From Flavobacteriales bacterium (GTDB lineage Bacteria > Bacteroidota > Bacteroidia > Flavobacteriales_D > Parvicellaceae), in assembly GCA_020631555.1 (NCBI GenBank), contig JAHDGY010000002.1, forward strand, positions 1-64,000: a stretch of DNA of 64,000 nucleotides, given 5' to 3'. Under the pieces are notes generated by a model. That model did no database searches, was not told where the DNA came from, and worked only from the letters and a program-made list of their open reading frames with translations. Of the stretch, positions 22,230-31,881 are shown one piece after another; positions within the stretch are counted from its first letter, which is position 1; every line of letters begins with the position of its first letter. Both the position numbers and the translations under genes were made by a program.

Positions 22230-23807
22230 TTAGCCAAGTTGCAATGCAATCCTGAAAGTCGTACCGACTTCCAATTGAGATGATTTAACCATAATTCTGC
22301 CATGGTGATATTCCTCAACAATACGTTTGGCTAAAGACAATCCAAGCCCCCAACCGCGCTTTTTTGAAGTATATCCAGGTTGAAATATTGTCTTAAATTT
22401 ACTTGCCGGAATACCCTTTCCAGTATCGGAAATGTCAAGGATCGCATAACCATCTCCACTAGTAATGGCTATTTTAATATCCCCCTTACCTTGCATTGCA
22501 TCTACTGCATTCTTAACCACATTTTCAATAACCCATTCAATTAGCGATCTATTTACCATCGCATTTAGTTCATCAACCGAACATTCGACTTTTATTGAGA
22601 CATTCTTAGAAACCCTTCGTGTCAAATAAGCAGTTATCTCTTTAACTATAAATACCAGATTTTGCGGCTCCAGTTTACCATGAGAACCAATTTTCGAAAA
22701 GCGATCAGCCACAGTCTCCAATCGGCTAATATCCTTATTCATTTCAACGATAGTGGACTCGTCAATACCTTGTGAACGCAACAACTCTATCCATGCCATT
22801 AATGACGAAAGAGGAGTTCCCAACTGATGCGCTGTTTCCTTAGCCATTCCAGCCCACACCTGATTTTGCTCCGCCTTTCGAAATGTATTAAACAACAAAT
22901 AGCAAATGAATAAGAACAGTCCAATAATACCAAATTGGACATACGGATAATATCTCAACTGTTTTAATATCAGGGAATTGAAATAATAAACATACCCCTT
23001 TTCTCCCTTCGCTAATGAAACTTTAATCGGTGGATTTTCGCCGGCCATCATTTCAATCGTTTCATACAATCCACCCGCTTCATGAATACGAAATTTCACT
23101 GTATCCAAATTGTGGGAAATAACGCTTCTTCTTGTGGAATCCACGAACAGAACCGGAACCAGAGCGGAATTTTCAACTAAATCGTTTTCAAATGAGGCAA
23201 TCAACTGAGCACGCATGCCTACTAAATCATAATACCGCTGTGAGTTACTATAATAAAATCGCTGAGATCGTGTACCCGCATAAAATATTTCAACCGGAGG
23301 ATAAGTCCTCTCCCATTCCTCTGTGGTCCGTCGAACAAATTTTCCAAATTGGATGGAAAGCAATTCTTCCATTTGTTCATCAGATACCGTCGGGTTAGCA
23401 GTCCTTAATCTTGTCAATACACCCTGCTTGTCAAAATTTAGATTAACCGAATCATTGAATCGCCCCTCATTATCCAAAACTATTATTGGGATGGAATGAC
23501 TCTCCGTAATTATGCTAAATGGTAGGTCATAATCAAGTAGCTCCTTTTGAATTTCCTTGGCAGCTCGGGCCCAAAGTTTTGCTTTTCGCTGCTCTTCAAC
23601 GCGCAGCTGTTCAAAGGATTTATTAGTTAAATTGACCAAATCCGCCTTCTTCCGCAACGCCTCAGACCATAATTTAACTTTAAGTCTTTCCTCTACCTGA
23701 ACTTTATTCGCAATATAACTCGTATACCACAACGATAATCCAACAATTAATAGCGCAAATACCATCAGCACTATTTTCCATCGTTGTTTTTTAGAGTATA
23801 AATTCAT
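22230..23807 (-). CDS. Membrane sensor histidine kinase
   Basis: A 525-residue two-component sensor. Membrane helices are at residues 12-31 and about 290-306, enclosing a periplasmic domain of some 250 residues with no recognised fold. The H-box is MAKETAHQLGTPLSSL with the phosphorylated histidine at 327; the ATPase domain shows the N-box VIENVVKNAVDAM, the G1 box DISDTGKGIP and the GLGLSLAKRIVEEY G2 box. The AHQLGTPLS form is typical of Bacteroidota kinases without HAMP. No response regulator is adjacent. It follows the AsmA-like gene by 13 bases on the same strand, so the two may share a transcript. The signal sensed is unknown. Confidence 0.88.
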   Translation of the reverse strand: MNLYSKKQRWKIVLMVFALLIVGLSLWYTSYIANKVQVEERLKVKLWSEALRKKADLVNLTNKSFEQLRVEEQRKAKLWARAAKEIQKELLDYDLPFSIITESHSIPIIVLDNEGRFNDSVNLNFDKQGVLTRLRTANPTVSDEQMEELLSIQFGKFVRRTTEEWERTYPPVEIFYAGTRSQRFYYSNSQRYYDLVGMRAQLIASFENDLVENSALVPVLFVDSTRRSVISHNLDTVKFRIHEAGGLYETIEMMAGENPPIKVSLAKGEKGYVYYFNSLILKQLRYYPYVQFGIIGLFLFICYLLFNTFRKAEQNQVWAGMAKETAHQLGTPLSSLMAWIELLRSQGIDESTIVEMNKDISRLETVADRFSKIGSHGKLEPQNLVFIVKEITAYLTRRVSKNVSIKVECSVDELNAMVNRSLIEWVIENVVKNAVDAMQGKGDIKIAITSGDGYAILDISDTGKGIPASKFKTIFQPGYTSKKRGWGLGLSLAKRIVEEYHHGRIMVKSSQLEVGTTFRIALQLG

Positions 23808-23820
23808 TCTATAGGCTAAT

Positions 23821-26484
23821 CTACAATTCTGAATCGTCTATTTCAACCTGAACTTGTGGCTCCTTCTCCTCCCTTTCCAGTTTGTCCAAAAATCGTCCGA
23901 ACCTCGATTTTTTCTTCTTTTTCTTCGGCTGTTCTGGCTGGCTAACTTCATTTACAACAGTATCTTTCTCTTCTTCCCATTCCACTTTAAATTCAGGATT
24001 AGCCAGAATCAAATCTTCCTCATTACTCAAACCAACTTCAGAATTTCTGGCGCCTCCAAACTCATCTGAAAGTATTTCTTTAATGTTCTGCCGTTCCATT
24101 GCAATCTCCTCCAAACGTTTATCATTTCTACGCTTTCTATCAATAGAAAACTGCGGATCATTAACCGTTCCTGAAATTTGAAGATATACTCGATGTCCTA
24201 GTCCATCGTCTTCAATTTCTCCAAATTCATCACTAGTCTTGCGCATCAACAAATCCGACAATCGAAAATCTACGTGGTAATTAATACGGTCCGAAAAATC
24301 GTGGGTCCCTTCAATTCCGAGATCAAAAACACTGGAATTAATTGTCATTTCTGGAATACGAATCACTCCTTCCTTAATTTCGATTTGATTAGATAATTCT
24401 GAAAATTGAACTTGCCTCAATCTTGAGGTCAATTCGGGAGTATTTAGAGTTGCTCTGGCAAAACCATTTTCTCCTAAGTATTGAGCCGTCTCCTGCAGCA
24501 ATGGAAGTTGTAGTAACTCACCATCAGCCACGTTTAAATCTGCCTTTGCCCACAGGGTTTCATCAAGTAGTTCAAATTGACTGGTTAACTTACCATTTAA
24601 TAAAATGGTGGTATTCGCTTTGCCAACAATATGTTCAGCTGTAATAACATCCTGACCGAAATTGTCAAGCGCGATAAATATTTGCGTAATGTCCACATTG
24701 TTCAACCCAACATTAGCACTAAAGTTATAACCAGAACTCTTTTCTATTAGATCAAATTTCACATTTACAGCTCCACCGAAACTACCGAAACTCGTATTAT
24801 AAACCTGCAAACGTCTCTCCCGAAGCCGAACCACACCTTGCACATGTTGACAAACCAAGCCATCATGAGAAAGCTCACCAACTTTTGCATTTAGCTTAAC
24901 ATCTACATTTTTTGGTAAACCCTCGGTTTGAGAATGCGTAGATTCTCCTCCGCCTTCACTTAAAAGTTTATTGACATCTAGATAATCCGCTTCTAGTTTA
25001 ACATTCGCAATTAACTTTTGTTTTCCAGATAATAGATATGGCAACAAATTATCAAATTGCCCACTTGCGCGAAGTTTAGTGCCATTAATTTCACCATCCA
25101 AACTTTTAAGGGTAAAATCATCATTTTTAAGCTTTCCGCGACCGGTCAAACCTTGACAATTAAATTCAGTAGCGGATAGGCTAGTTGTAACCTGGTTAAA
25201 ATTAATCGAGCCAGTACTTTTCTTAATACGCCAATTTCCATTTGGCTTTTGGTTCAATTGATAATCACCATTAAAGGCAACTTCACCATCGATTAATTTA
25301 ACACCCGGAAATTTGAAAAATCGATGGAGTGTAGACAAATTCAATTTACCAGATCCTTTTACTGCAACTTTTGCTAGGGAAAACCCTTTTATCATTCCGG
25401 ATAAATTAAACGAACAATCTTGAAAATTTCCGGCCAGCTGATCCAATGTTAATTGCTCTTTTCCCAATCCTCCATTGTTGGTAAAGGCACCTCGGCATTT
25501 TAAATTTTCCAGTGTTACATTTGTAGAAGGCTCCGTCAATTTTCCGTCATTCAATTGAAAATCCGCGGAAATGATTGGTGCTAATTCACCTTGTTCTTGC
25601 GTCTGAAAATTCGCTTTAAAAGCTACAATTCCTGACGACTTATAATCCGCAATTTGGACAAAAAGTGATGATGGAAATATTGAAAAAACCGAAGCCAATT
25701 GAATTTGATTTCCCGAAATATCCAATTGCAGGAATTTAGCGTACTCTCCCGTTACGCTAAACTTCATATCCTCAATAATCAAATCTCCTTGTGTAAACTT
25801 ATACCGCTGATCAGCCGTATTGGCAGCAAGTTTTATAGCTAAGTTGGTTTTCCTGTTGACGAGATAATTGAGATTGCCGCTACTGAATTTTTTAGTAATT
25901 CCGTCGAATCGCAAATCAAGGGCAAAATTTCCAGGTTCAAAATGACCTGTTAACTCCAACTGATCAGCCCAGATATTATAATCTTGCTGTTGACCTTCGT
26001 GTTTATAATTCAAGATTAGGTCTTCCACCGATACCGAGGTAAGATCAAATTGAAAATTTCCCCCTTGCTGCGTAGAGTCTTCTTTCCAAAAAATATAATT
26101 TGGTCGATTTTTCAAGTTAATTTCAAGGTTTAGATAAACCTTACTCGCCTCAACAGTCTCAACTTTGTACTGCCCTGAATACAAATCATACAAATTGAAT
26201 TTAAAGAATAAATCTTTGGCAAACAACAAAGTGTCTCCCCCCAATGAATCATTTAAGTCCGGAATAAATGTATTTTGAAATCGCAATGATGCATATGGAA
26301 ACTTGCTCCACAAATCTAAATCAATGGACTCAACCGACACATCAGCGTCTAAATTTTTGTTCAGCTGAGAAACCGCATATTGCTTGATTTCGTCCTCATA
26401 GAAATGTACAATTGCCACTGAACTCGCAAAAGCGAGCAGCAAAATTAATCCAATTACCGATGCTACTTTTCTAAACCGTCTCAA
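23821..26484 (-). CDS. AsmA-like family envelope protein
   Basis: An 887-residue protein with one N-terminal membrane helix (residues 8-27) and a long beta-rich periplasmic part. The beginning DADVSVESIDLDLWSKFPYASL is the usual AsmA/TamB start, and the C-terminal region SVFDLGIEGTHDFSDRINYHVDFRLSDLL matches the AsmA-like C-terminal pattern. Such proteins are bridge-like lipid transporters between the membranes or assist outer-membrane assembly; this role is inferred from family. Residues 840-875 are unusually rich in lysine and glutamate (KKKKKKSRFGRF). The start is TTG. It probably forms an operon with the kinase 13 bases downstream. Confidence 0.82.
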   Translation of the reverse strand: MRRFRKVASVIGLILLLAFASSVAIVHFYEDEIKQYAVSQLNKNLDADVSVESIDLDLWSKFPYASLRFQNTFIPDLNDSLGGDTLLFAKDLFFKFNLYDLYSGQYKVETVEASKVYLNLEINLKNRPNYIFWKEDSTQQGGNFQFDLTSVSVEDLILNYKHEGQQQDYNIWADQLELTGHFEPGNFALDLRFDGITKKFSSGNLNYLVNRKTNLAIKLAANTADQRYKFTQGDLIIEDMKFSVTGEYAKFLQLDISGNQIQLASVFSIFPSSLFVQIADYKSSGIVAFKANFQTQEQGELAPIISADFQLNDGKLTEPSTNVTLENLKCRGAFTNNGGLGKEQLTLDQLAGNFQDCSFNLSGMIKGFSLAKVAVKGSGKLNLSTLHRFFKFPGVKLIDGEVAFNGDYQLNQKPNGNWRIKKSTGSINFNQVTTSLSATEFNCQGLTGRGKLKNDDFTLKSLDGEINGTKLRASGQFDNLLPYLLSGKQKLIANVKLEADYLDVNKLLSEGGGESTHSQTEGLPKNVDVKLNAKVGELSHDGLVCQHVQGVVRLRERRLQVYNTSFGSFGGAVNVKFDLIEKSSGYNFSANVGLNNVDITQIFIALDNFGQDVITAEHIVGKANTTILLNGKLTSQFELLDETLWAKADLNVADGELLQLPLLQETAQYLGENGFARATLNTPELTSRLRQVQFSELSNQIEIKEGVIRIPEMTINSSVFDLGIEGTHDFSDRINYHVDFRLSDLLMRKTSDEFGEIEDDGLGHRVYLQISGTVNDPQFSIDRKRRNDKRLEEIAMERQNIKEILSDEFGGARNSEVGLSNEEDLILANPEFKVEWEEEKDTVVNEVSQPEQPKKKKKKSRFGRFLDKLEREEKEPQVQVEIDDSEL

Positions 26485-26652
26485 TTGCGTAAAGTTAATA
26501 TTGCAAGGTACATCCTTATTAAATCGATCTAAATTGCCTTTCCCTAATTAGCAAACAGTTTATTGTTAATCAAATATTTGACTTAAACCTTCTAGATCAT
26601 GATTGAAACGAAAAATTGGGTTTAGTTATTTCTCTAGATGTGCTGGTCCGAG

Positions 26653-28050
26653 CTATTTGGACAGATCTGTTGGCTGATCTATTCGGTGATTTGTTGGGTG
26701 ATTAGCCTCATTAGCAACTTCCGAACGGTTTACCCGATCAGGATCGCTTGTTTCAGTTGAATGAATGTCACCAACTTGCTGAACAGCATTGTCAAGCGAT
26801 GCTGGTAAACCCCTCTTAAACGAACCTAAAAATACATCCTGAACCTTTTCGCCTCTATCCAAGATTAACGACACCGTCATCACAATACTCGTTATCAAAA
26901 TTGGATACAACAAAATACCTTCACTAAATCCTGCAATTGTCATATCATCATCAGGATATCTGACTCCATCCGATCGCCAACCATCTGGAATGGCAAAGAA
27001 TAAAAGAATCGTTATCAGTCCTCTTGGAGCTATGTATAATTCAGGCTTTATTTCTCCCTTTAAAAAAATGCGCAAACAAACGTACCTCACCACAAATAAG
27101 CAAATTGTTATTAAAACACTGATTATAGTAACGTTTAAATCAACCAGTGTACTTAATGTTATAGTCATTCCAAACACGACGAAAAAGAAAGTCCTGATTA
27201 CAAAAGCTGACTCCAACGTTATCGTATGAAAATCATGAATCAAAGTCGTTAATCTCGAATCTTGAATCCAATCTTGAATACGTCCTCTGAAAAACACCCT
27301 GCTGTTGCCCAAAACCAAACCAAACATTAGAATTATTAAGAGGGAACTTAGGTGCATTTTTTTGCCAACTGCATAAAGCAGAGTTAAGGCGGCAATAACC
27401 AAAAACAACTTCACTTGACTAGTAAGTTTTTGTAGCAATAACACTAATACGTAACTGGTTATTACCGATATTATAATTGTGAATATTGTTTCCCACGCAA
27501 AATGCATACTTGCTTTACCGACATCTCCTTCTTCCGCAACTCCCAATAGATAGTAGAAAAACATGATTCCCAAAATATCAGAGAACGTGCTTTCATAAAC
27601 CATAAATTCCTTTTTGTTTGGGGTTAAGCCAGAAACGCTGGGAATAATTATTGCGCTACTCATAATAGACAGTGGTACTGCATAAAACAAAAGTCGCAAC
27701 AAAGTTGCCTCGAAAAAGAACGAAAAGACCAATGCAATGGCAAATGCCGAACCAACCAAAGCCACTAGCGCTACCCCAAAACTCGACAGAATTACTGGCA
27801 ACTTACTACGTTCTAGTTTCAAATCTAGAGCAGCCTCCAACACAATAAAAATTAAACCAATATTGCCAAGAATTTTAAGAACCCCCAACAGGTTATCATT
27901 GATTAGATGTGGCGAAGAAAGCTGAATACCAACACCTAAAACTATTAACATCAACACACTTGGAACTCTAGTTTTTTCAGAAACTAGATTAAAAAGGAAG
28001 CTAACTATAATGATACAAGCTGCTGCTATTATAAGTGTATAGGTTTCCAA
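26653..28050 (-). CDS. Cation:proton antiporter (CPA family)
   Basis: A 465-residue integral membrane protein with about 12 hydrophobic helices from residue 5 to about 395, followed by a hydrophilic tail of 65 residues. The segments TRVPSVLMLIVLGVGI, GLIFIVLEAALDLKLE and SATLLR-type helices with SIMSSAIIIPSV match the Na+/H+ exchanger fold, with conserved acidic residues in the middle of helices. It likely exchanges Na+ or K+ for protons at the inner membrane. The start is a TTG directly after the rseP stop, so both genes are probably cotranscribed. The ion specificity cannot be told from sequence. Confidence 0.82.
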   Translation of the reverse strand: METYTLIIAAACIIIVSFLFNLVSEKTRVPSVLMLIVLGVGIQLSSPHLINDNLLGVLKILGNIGLIFIVLEAALDLKLERSKLPVILSSFGVALVALVGSAFAIALVFSFFFEATLLRLLFYAVPLSIMSSAIIIPSVSGLTPNKKEFMVYESTFSDILGIMFFYYLLGVAEEGDVGKASMHFAWETIFTIIISVITSYVLVLLLQKLTSQVKLFLVIAALTLLYAVGKKMHLSSLLIILMFGLVLGNSRVFFRGRIQDWIQDSRLTTLIHDFHTITLESAFVIRTFFFVVFGMTITLSTLVDLNVTIISVLITICLFVVRYVCLRIFLKGEIKPELYIAPRGLITILLFFAIPDGWRSDGVRYPDDDMTIAGFSEGILLYPILITSIVMTVSLILDRGEKVQDVFLGSFKRGLPASLDNAVQQVGDIHSTETSDPDRVNRSEVANEANHPTNHRIDQPTDLSK

Positions 28051-28052
28051 TT

Positions 28053-29384
28053 CTACTGCCCGATTATCAGTTTGTAAATGTCATTTCCATTGGCATAAAG
28101 CATCAATGTCAATAGGAAAACAATTCCTACCATTTGAGCTCTTTCAAGGAATTTTTCTCCCGGCGGTTTTCCCGCAACCATCTCATAAATCAGAAACATA
28201 ACATGACCACCATCCAATGCAGGAATTGGAAGAATATTCATAAACGCCAGAACTAATGACAACCAGGCTGTCAAGGTCCAAAACGATTGCCAGTCCCAAC
28301 GTTCCGGAAAAATATTAGCAATGGACTGAAATCCACCAATCTGCTTAACCCCTGCTGAGGTAAACAAATGCTTCATGGAAAAAATATAGCCCGCCAACTT
28401 TCTCTTGGCCATATCAAATCCCGCTGGAATGGCCTCCCCGAGCGAATAATCATCATGAACCGACACAGCCTTAAACAAGTTTGTAGACCTCTTATTGATA
28501 AAACCAATATATCCAGAAGAATCCACATCGCATTCGACTATCACCCGAGCACCAGAACGATCCACTTCTATTTGAACAGTCTCTCCCTTATTCTCGCTTA
28601 AAATATTTCTACATTGATCATAAAACAGAGCCGATTTATTGTTTATTGCAATCAGGCTATCACCTCTTCGCAGCCCTGCAATATTTGCAGTACCTTCAGG
28701 AGAAACAGAATCAATGACACAGGGCCTTCTAGGCAGAAATGGAATCTTATTTCCTGAACGCATCAACTGATAATCGATGTCTTCTGCAAGGGTAATTTGT
28801 TTTTCTCCCCCGTTAGGTTTACGAACAAGTATATTTCTCGCCCCCAACAATACAATGTCTTCGCTGGCTTCACTTAAACTCAAAGCCTTTTTACCTTCAA
28901 CTTCCAGAATAATATCTCCTCCTTCTAGCCCGTATTCTTGCAGCAGAGGATTTACTTCAATACCATAGGGCAATCGAGCGGGATCTATTCGATCTCTTCC
29001 CCAAATTGAAGCTACCATTATATACAATGCAAAACCGAGTACGAGATTTACAACCACTCCCCCCACCATAATGATAAGACGCTGCCAAGTCTTTTTTGAT
29101 CGAAACTCCCATTCCTGAGGCGGCTGTTTCATTTGCTCCGTGTCCATGCTTTCATCTATCATTCCAGCAATTTTCACATAACCACCAAATGGCAACCAAC
29201 CTACACCGTATTCCGTTTCACCTTTCTTAAACTTGAACAACGAGAACCACGGATCAAAAAACAAATAGAACTTCTCAACTTTCGTCTTAAACCACTTTGC
29301 AGGAAAAAAATGTCCCATTTCATGCAACACTACCAAAATCGATAGGCTCAAAAAGAATTGTGTGGCTTTAACTAAAATTTCCAT
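28053..29384 (-). CDS. rseP: RIP metalloprotease RseP (site-2 protease)
   Basis: A 443-residue intramembrane zinc protease. The catalytic HExxH is HEMGH near residues 21-25 in the first helix, and the second motif NILPIPALDGGH near residue 380 supplies the aspartate ligand. Between them is one clear PDZ-like domain (GTANIAGLRRGDSLIAINN) and a second, weaker PDZ-like part from VNPLLQEYGLEGGDIILEV. RseP trims membrane-anchored anti-sigma factors and signal peptides. I chose the ATG at 29384 over the adjacent TTG. It lies upstream of the antiporter gene and diverges from purD. Confidence 0.93.
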   Translation of the reverse strand: MEILVKATQFFLSLSILVVLHEMGHFFPAKWFKTKVEKFYLFFDPWFSLFKFKKGETEYGVGWLPFGGYVKIAGMIDESMDTEQMKQPPQEWEFRSKKTWQRLIIMVGGVVVNLVLGFALYIMVASIWGRDRIDPARLPYGIEVNPLLQEYGLEGGDIILEVEGKKALSLSEASEDIVLLGARNILVRKPNGGEKQITLAEDIDYQLMRSGNKIPFLPRRPCVIDSVSPEGTANIAGLRRGDSLIAINNKSALFYDQCRNILSENKGETVQIEVDRSGARVIVECDVDSSGYIGFINKRSTNLFKAVSVHDDYSLGEAIPAGFDMAKRKLAGYIFSMKHLFTSAGVKQIGGFQSIANIFPERWDWQSFWTLTAWLSLVLAFMNILPIPALDGGHVMFLIYEMVAGKPPGEKFLERAQMVGIVFLLTLMLYANGNDIYKLIIGQ

Positions 29385-29585
29385 CAATTGACACGTTTGC
29401 TAAACCGTCAAAGATAAATAAATATGGGAGGAACAGAGGTAGGGCAAAGTGCCCCCAAATTTATTGCGGCAACCTTCGCTTTGGACAGCTTAGAAAATTT
29501 CCAACTGTTCAAATTATTGGCCACATCCATGCAGCCTAACCCCACTATAATTCGTTACTTTGTGTTCGCAGAAAATGGATAAAAC

Positions 29586-30863
29586 ATGAATGTACTAGTA
29601 TTAGGATCGGGAGGAAGAGAACATGCAATTTCTTGGAAAATTGCACAAAGCTCAATTCTTAACAACCTTTTTATCGCACCCGGTAATGCAGGAACTGAAT
29701 CTGTTGGCAAAAACGTCGATCTACATCCTAATGATTTTAAATCTGTTGGTGAATTCTGCATCCAAAACAAGATTGAAATTGTAGTTGTTGGACCAGAAGA
29801 CCCTTTGGTCAAGGGCATTCATGATTATTTCGCAGCGGATGAATCCTTATCTAAGGCAACCGTTATTGGACCAAAAAAAGAGGGTGCCGTGCTAGAAGGA
29901 AGCAAGGACTTCTCGAAAAAATTCATGAATAAGTTCAATATCCCTACTGCAAAGTCGGCAACATTTACCAAAGACACTTTGCAAGACGGAATTGAATACT
30001 TGACCAAAATGGTTGGACCGTACGTTCTAAAAGCTGATGGACTGGCTGCCGGAAAAGGTGTGGTGATTGTGGATGACTTAAGTTCTGCAAAAAAAGAACT
30101 CAAGGAAATGCTTACTGAATCCAAGTTTGGAGCAGCGAGTGACAAGGTTGTCATTGAACAATTTTTGTCAGGAGTAGAACTCTCCGTGTTCATAGTTACG
30201 GATGGAACCTCCTACAAGATATTGCCAGCTGCAAAAGACTACAAACGTATTGGAGAAGGAGACACAGGTCTGAACACAGGTGGAATGGGAGCTATTTCTC
30301 CAGTACCATTTGCCAACCGGGAATTCATGGATAAGGTGGAGAATCAAGTAATAATACCTACGGTAAAGGGATTAAAGGCTGAAGGAATAGAATATACTGG
30401 ATTTCTCTTTTTCGGACTAATCAACGTTAAAGGAGATCCTTATGTAATTGAGTACAACTGTAGACTTGGTGACCCAGAAACCGAAGTCGTTCTGCCCCGC
30501 TTAAAATCTGATCTGCTTGATTTATTCGACGGAATTGCAACCGGAACTTTATCCGAACGAGACGTAGAATTTGATCCTAGAACTGTAACAACAGTAATGA
30601 CCGTTTCCGGCGGATATCCAGAAGCTTACGAAAAGGGTAAAGAAATGAGTGGCATGTCTGAAGTAAAAGATGCTGTTCCTTTCCATGCAGGGACAAAAAT
30701 CGTTGACGGCAAGATCGTTACCAATGGTGGTAGAGTACTCGCGGTAACAGCATACGGAAAGGATATCGACTCGGCGTTGGCACGTTCATTCGCAGGCGTT
30801 GATACAATCAACTTCGAAGGTAAATACTTCAGAAAAGATATTGGATTCGATCTCGTAAGCTAA
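29586..30863 (+). CDS. purD: Phosphoribosylamine--glycine ligase (GARS)
   Basis: A 425-residue ATP-grasp ligase for the second step of purine synthesis. It begins with MNVLVLGSGGREHAISWKIA, the PurD N-domain signature, has the ATP-grasp lysine motifs YVLKADGLAAGKGVVIVDD, and the GDTGLNTGGMGAISPVPF and YNCRLGDPETEVVLPRL blocks that bind ADP and glycinamide substrates. Length is normal. A candidate -7 element TTACTTTG (one mismatch) lies about 20 bases upstream, implying a very short leader. It faces hemD across a 235-base gap that looks like a structured RNA. Confidence 0.97.
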   Translation: MNVLVLGSGGREHAISWKIAQSSILNNLFIAPGNAGTESVGKNVDLHPNDFKSVGEFCIQNKIEIVVVGPEDPLVKGIHDYFAADESLSKATVIGPKKEGAVLEGSKDFSKKFMNKFNIPTAKSATFTKDTLQDGIEYLTKMVGPYVLKADGLAAGKGVVIVDDLSSAKKELKEMLTESKFGAASDKVVIEQFLSGVELSVFIVTDGTSYKILPAAKDYKRIGEGDTGLNTGGMGAISPVPFANREFMDKVENQVIIPTVKGLKAEGIEYTGFLFFGLINVKGDPYVIEYNCRLGDPETEVVLPRLKSDLLDLFDGIATGTLSERDVEFDPRTVTTVMTVSGGYPEAYEKGKEMSGMSEVKDAVPFHAGTKIVDGKIVTNGGRVLAVTAYGKDIDSALARSFAGVDTINFEGKYFRKDIGFDLVS

Positions 30864-31096
30864 GCCGCTCAAATTATCATAGTTGTAAGGTGTAACTAGG
30901 TTAAGGCTAACACACTTTTTATAAACCCAAAATTGGGGAAGAGACCTTAGGAAGGCATTGCATACACACTCTAGGATCAAGGAAGTATCCTACCTGGTTT
31001 GAACACTCACAATGTCAACAACTACTACCACATTCATTTTGCGGCCGGGCCAGCGAAAGACGATTAATCCGAACTAGAAACTATCTGACAAGCGGC
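30864..31096. ncRNA. Probable structured RNA between purD and hemD (6S-like?)
   Basis: The whole gap between two convergent genes is bounded by complementary ends: GCCGCT at 30864-30869 pairs with AGCGGC at 31091-31096, and a few bases inward ATAGTT pairs with AACTAT, then CTAG and TTAA segments pair further in. Internal hairpins include TAGGAT/ATCCTA. A long, interrupted rod of about 230 bases is the shape of 6S RNA, and a Flavobacteria-specific 6S family is known, but I cannot confirm identity or strand. No exact TAnnTTTG box was found just upstream on either side. It contains no plausible protein gene. Confidence 0.42.
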
Positions 31097-31098
31097 TA

Positions 31099-31851
31099 TC
31101 AAGATCCGTTCTTGACGTAATCTGCAATTGCCATTGTCATCGAAGGAAATTCCGGCGACGGTGCCTTTACGTCAATTGTTAATCCAGCGTTTTCTACCGC
31201 TCGGTGGGTAGTTGGTCCAAAGGCTGCAATTTTAGTATTGTTCTGCTTAAAGTTTGGAAAGTTCTTGTACAAAGACTCTATCCCAGACGGACTAAAAAAC
31301 ACTAACATGTCATAATTCACCTCTGCTAGATCAGACAAATCACTACATACCGTCCTGTACAGCATAGCTTTTGTGTACCGCACCTTGATCTCGTCTAGTT
31401 GCTCAGTGATAGTAGCCCTTAGAATATCAGAACACGGGAGCAAAAAACGTTCTTCCTTATGCTTTTTAATCGTATCAATCAAGTCTTTAAAAACTTGCTT
31501 ACCATGAAATATTTTTCTCTTTCGATAAATAACATATTTCTGCAGATAGTAAGCCACCGCTTCCGAAGTGCAAAAGTATTTCATCGTATCCGGCACGGTA
31601 AAACGAGTTTCGGTCGCAATCCTAAAGAAATGATCAATCGCATTTCTACTGGTAAAAATAACCGCAGTATGATCCGAAAGCTGAATCCTATACTGCCTAA
31701 ACTCTTTTGGCTCAATACCTTCAACATGAATAAACGGTCTAAAATCAATTTTAAGACCATATCTTTCGGCTAAATCTAAATAAGGAGATTTTGCTGATTC
31801 AGGTTTCGGTTGAGACACCAAAATTGTTTTGATTGCTCCTTGTTTTCCCAT
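31099..31851 (-). CDS. hemD: Uroporphyrinogen-III synthase
   Basis: A 250-residue protein of the HemD family, which closes and inverts hydroxymethylbilane to form uroporphyrinogen III in heme synthesis. The family is poorly conserved; supporting signs are the two-lobed alternation of strands and helices, the motif HTAVIFTSRNAIDHFF near residues 77-92, and the C-terminal YDMLVFFSPSGIESL followed by AFGPTTHRAVENAGL, which is the most conserved HemD stretch. The gene next to it encodes a DUF4271 protein, a neighbour often seen in Bacteroidota. It lies 30 bases downstream of that gene and converges with purD. Confidence 0.88.
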   Translation of the reverse strand: MGKQGAIKTILVSQPKPESAKSPYLDLAERYGLKIDFRPFIHVEGIEPKEFRQYRIQLSDHTAVIFTSRNAIDHFFRIATETRFTVPDTMKYFCTSEAVAYYLQKYVIYRKRKIFHGKQVFKDLIDTIKKHKEERFLLPCSDILRATITEQLDEIKVRYTKAMLYRTVCSDLSDLAEVNYDMLVFFSPSGIESLYKNFPNFKQNNTKIAAFGPTTHRAVENAGLTIDVKAPSPEFPSMTMAIADYVKNGS

Positions 31852-31881
31852 TTCAGTAGACAGTAAAAATGCTTATATCGC

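Noticed and set aside
29424..29582. 52-codon frame ending three bases before purD
   Set aside because: It contains the probable purD promoter and has no family pattern; the close spacing seems accidental.
30990..31060. SRP RNA in the purD-hemD gap
   Set aside because: The GGAAGGAAGC-type helix 8 core is absent; GGAAG occurs only in a small hairpin loop with different flanks.
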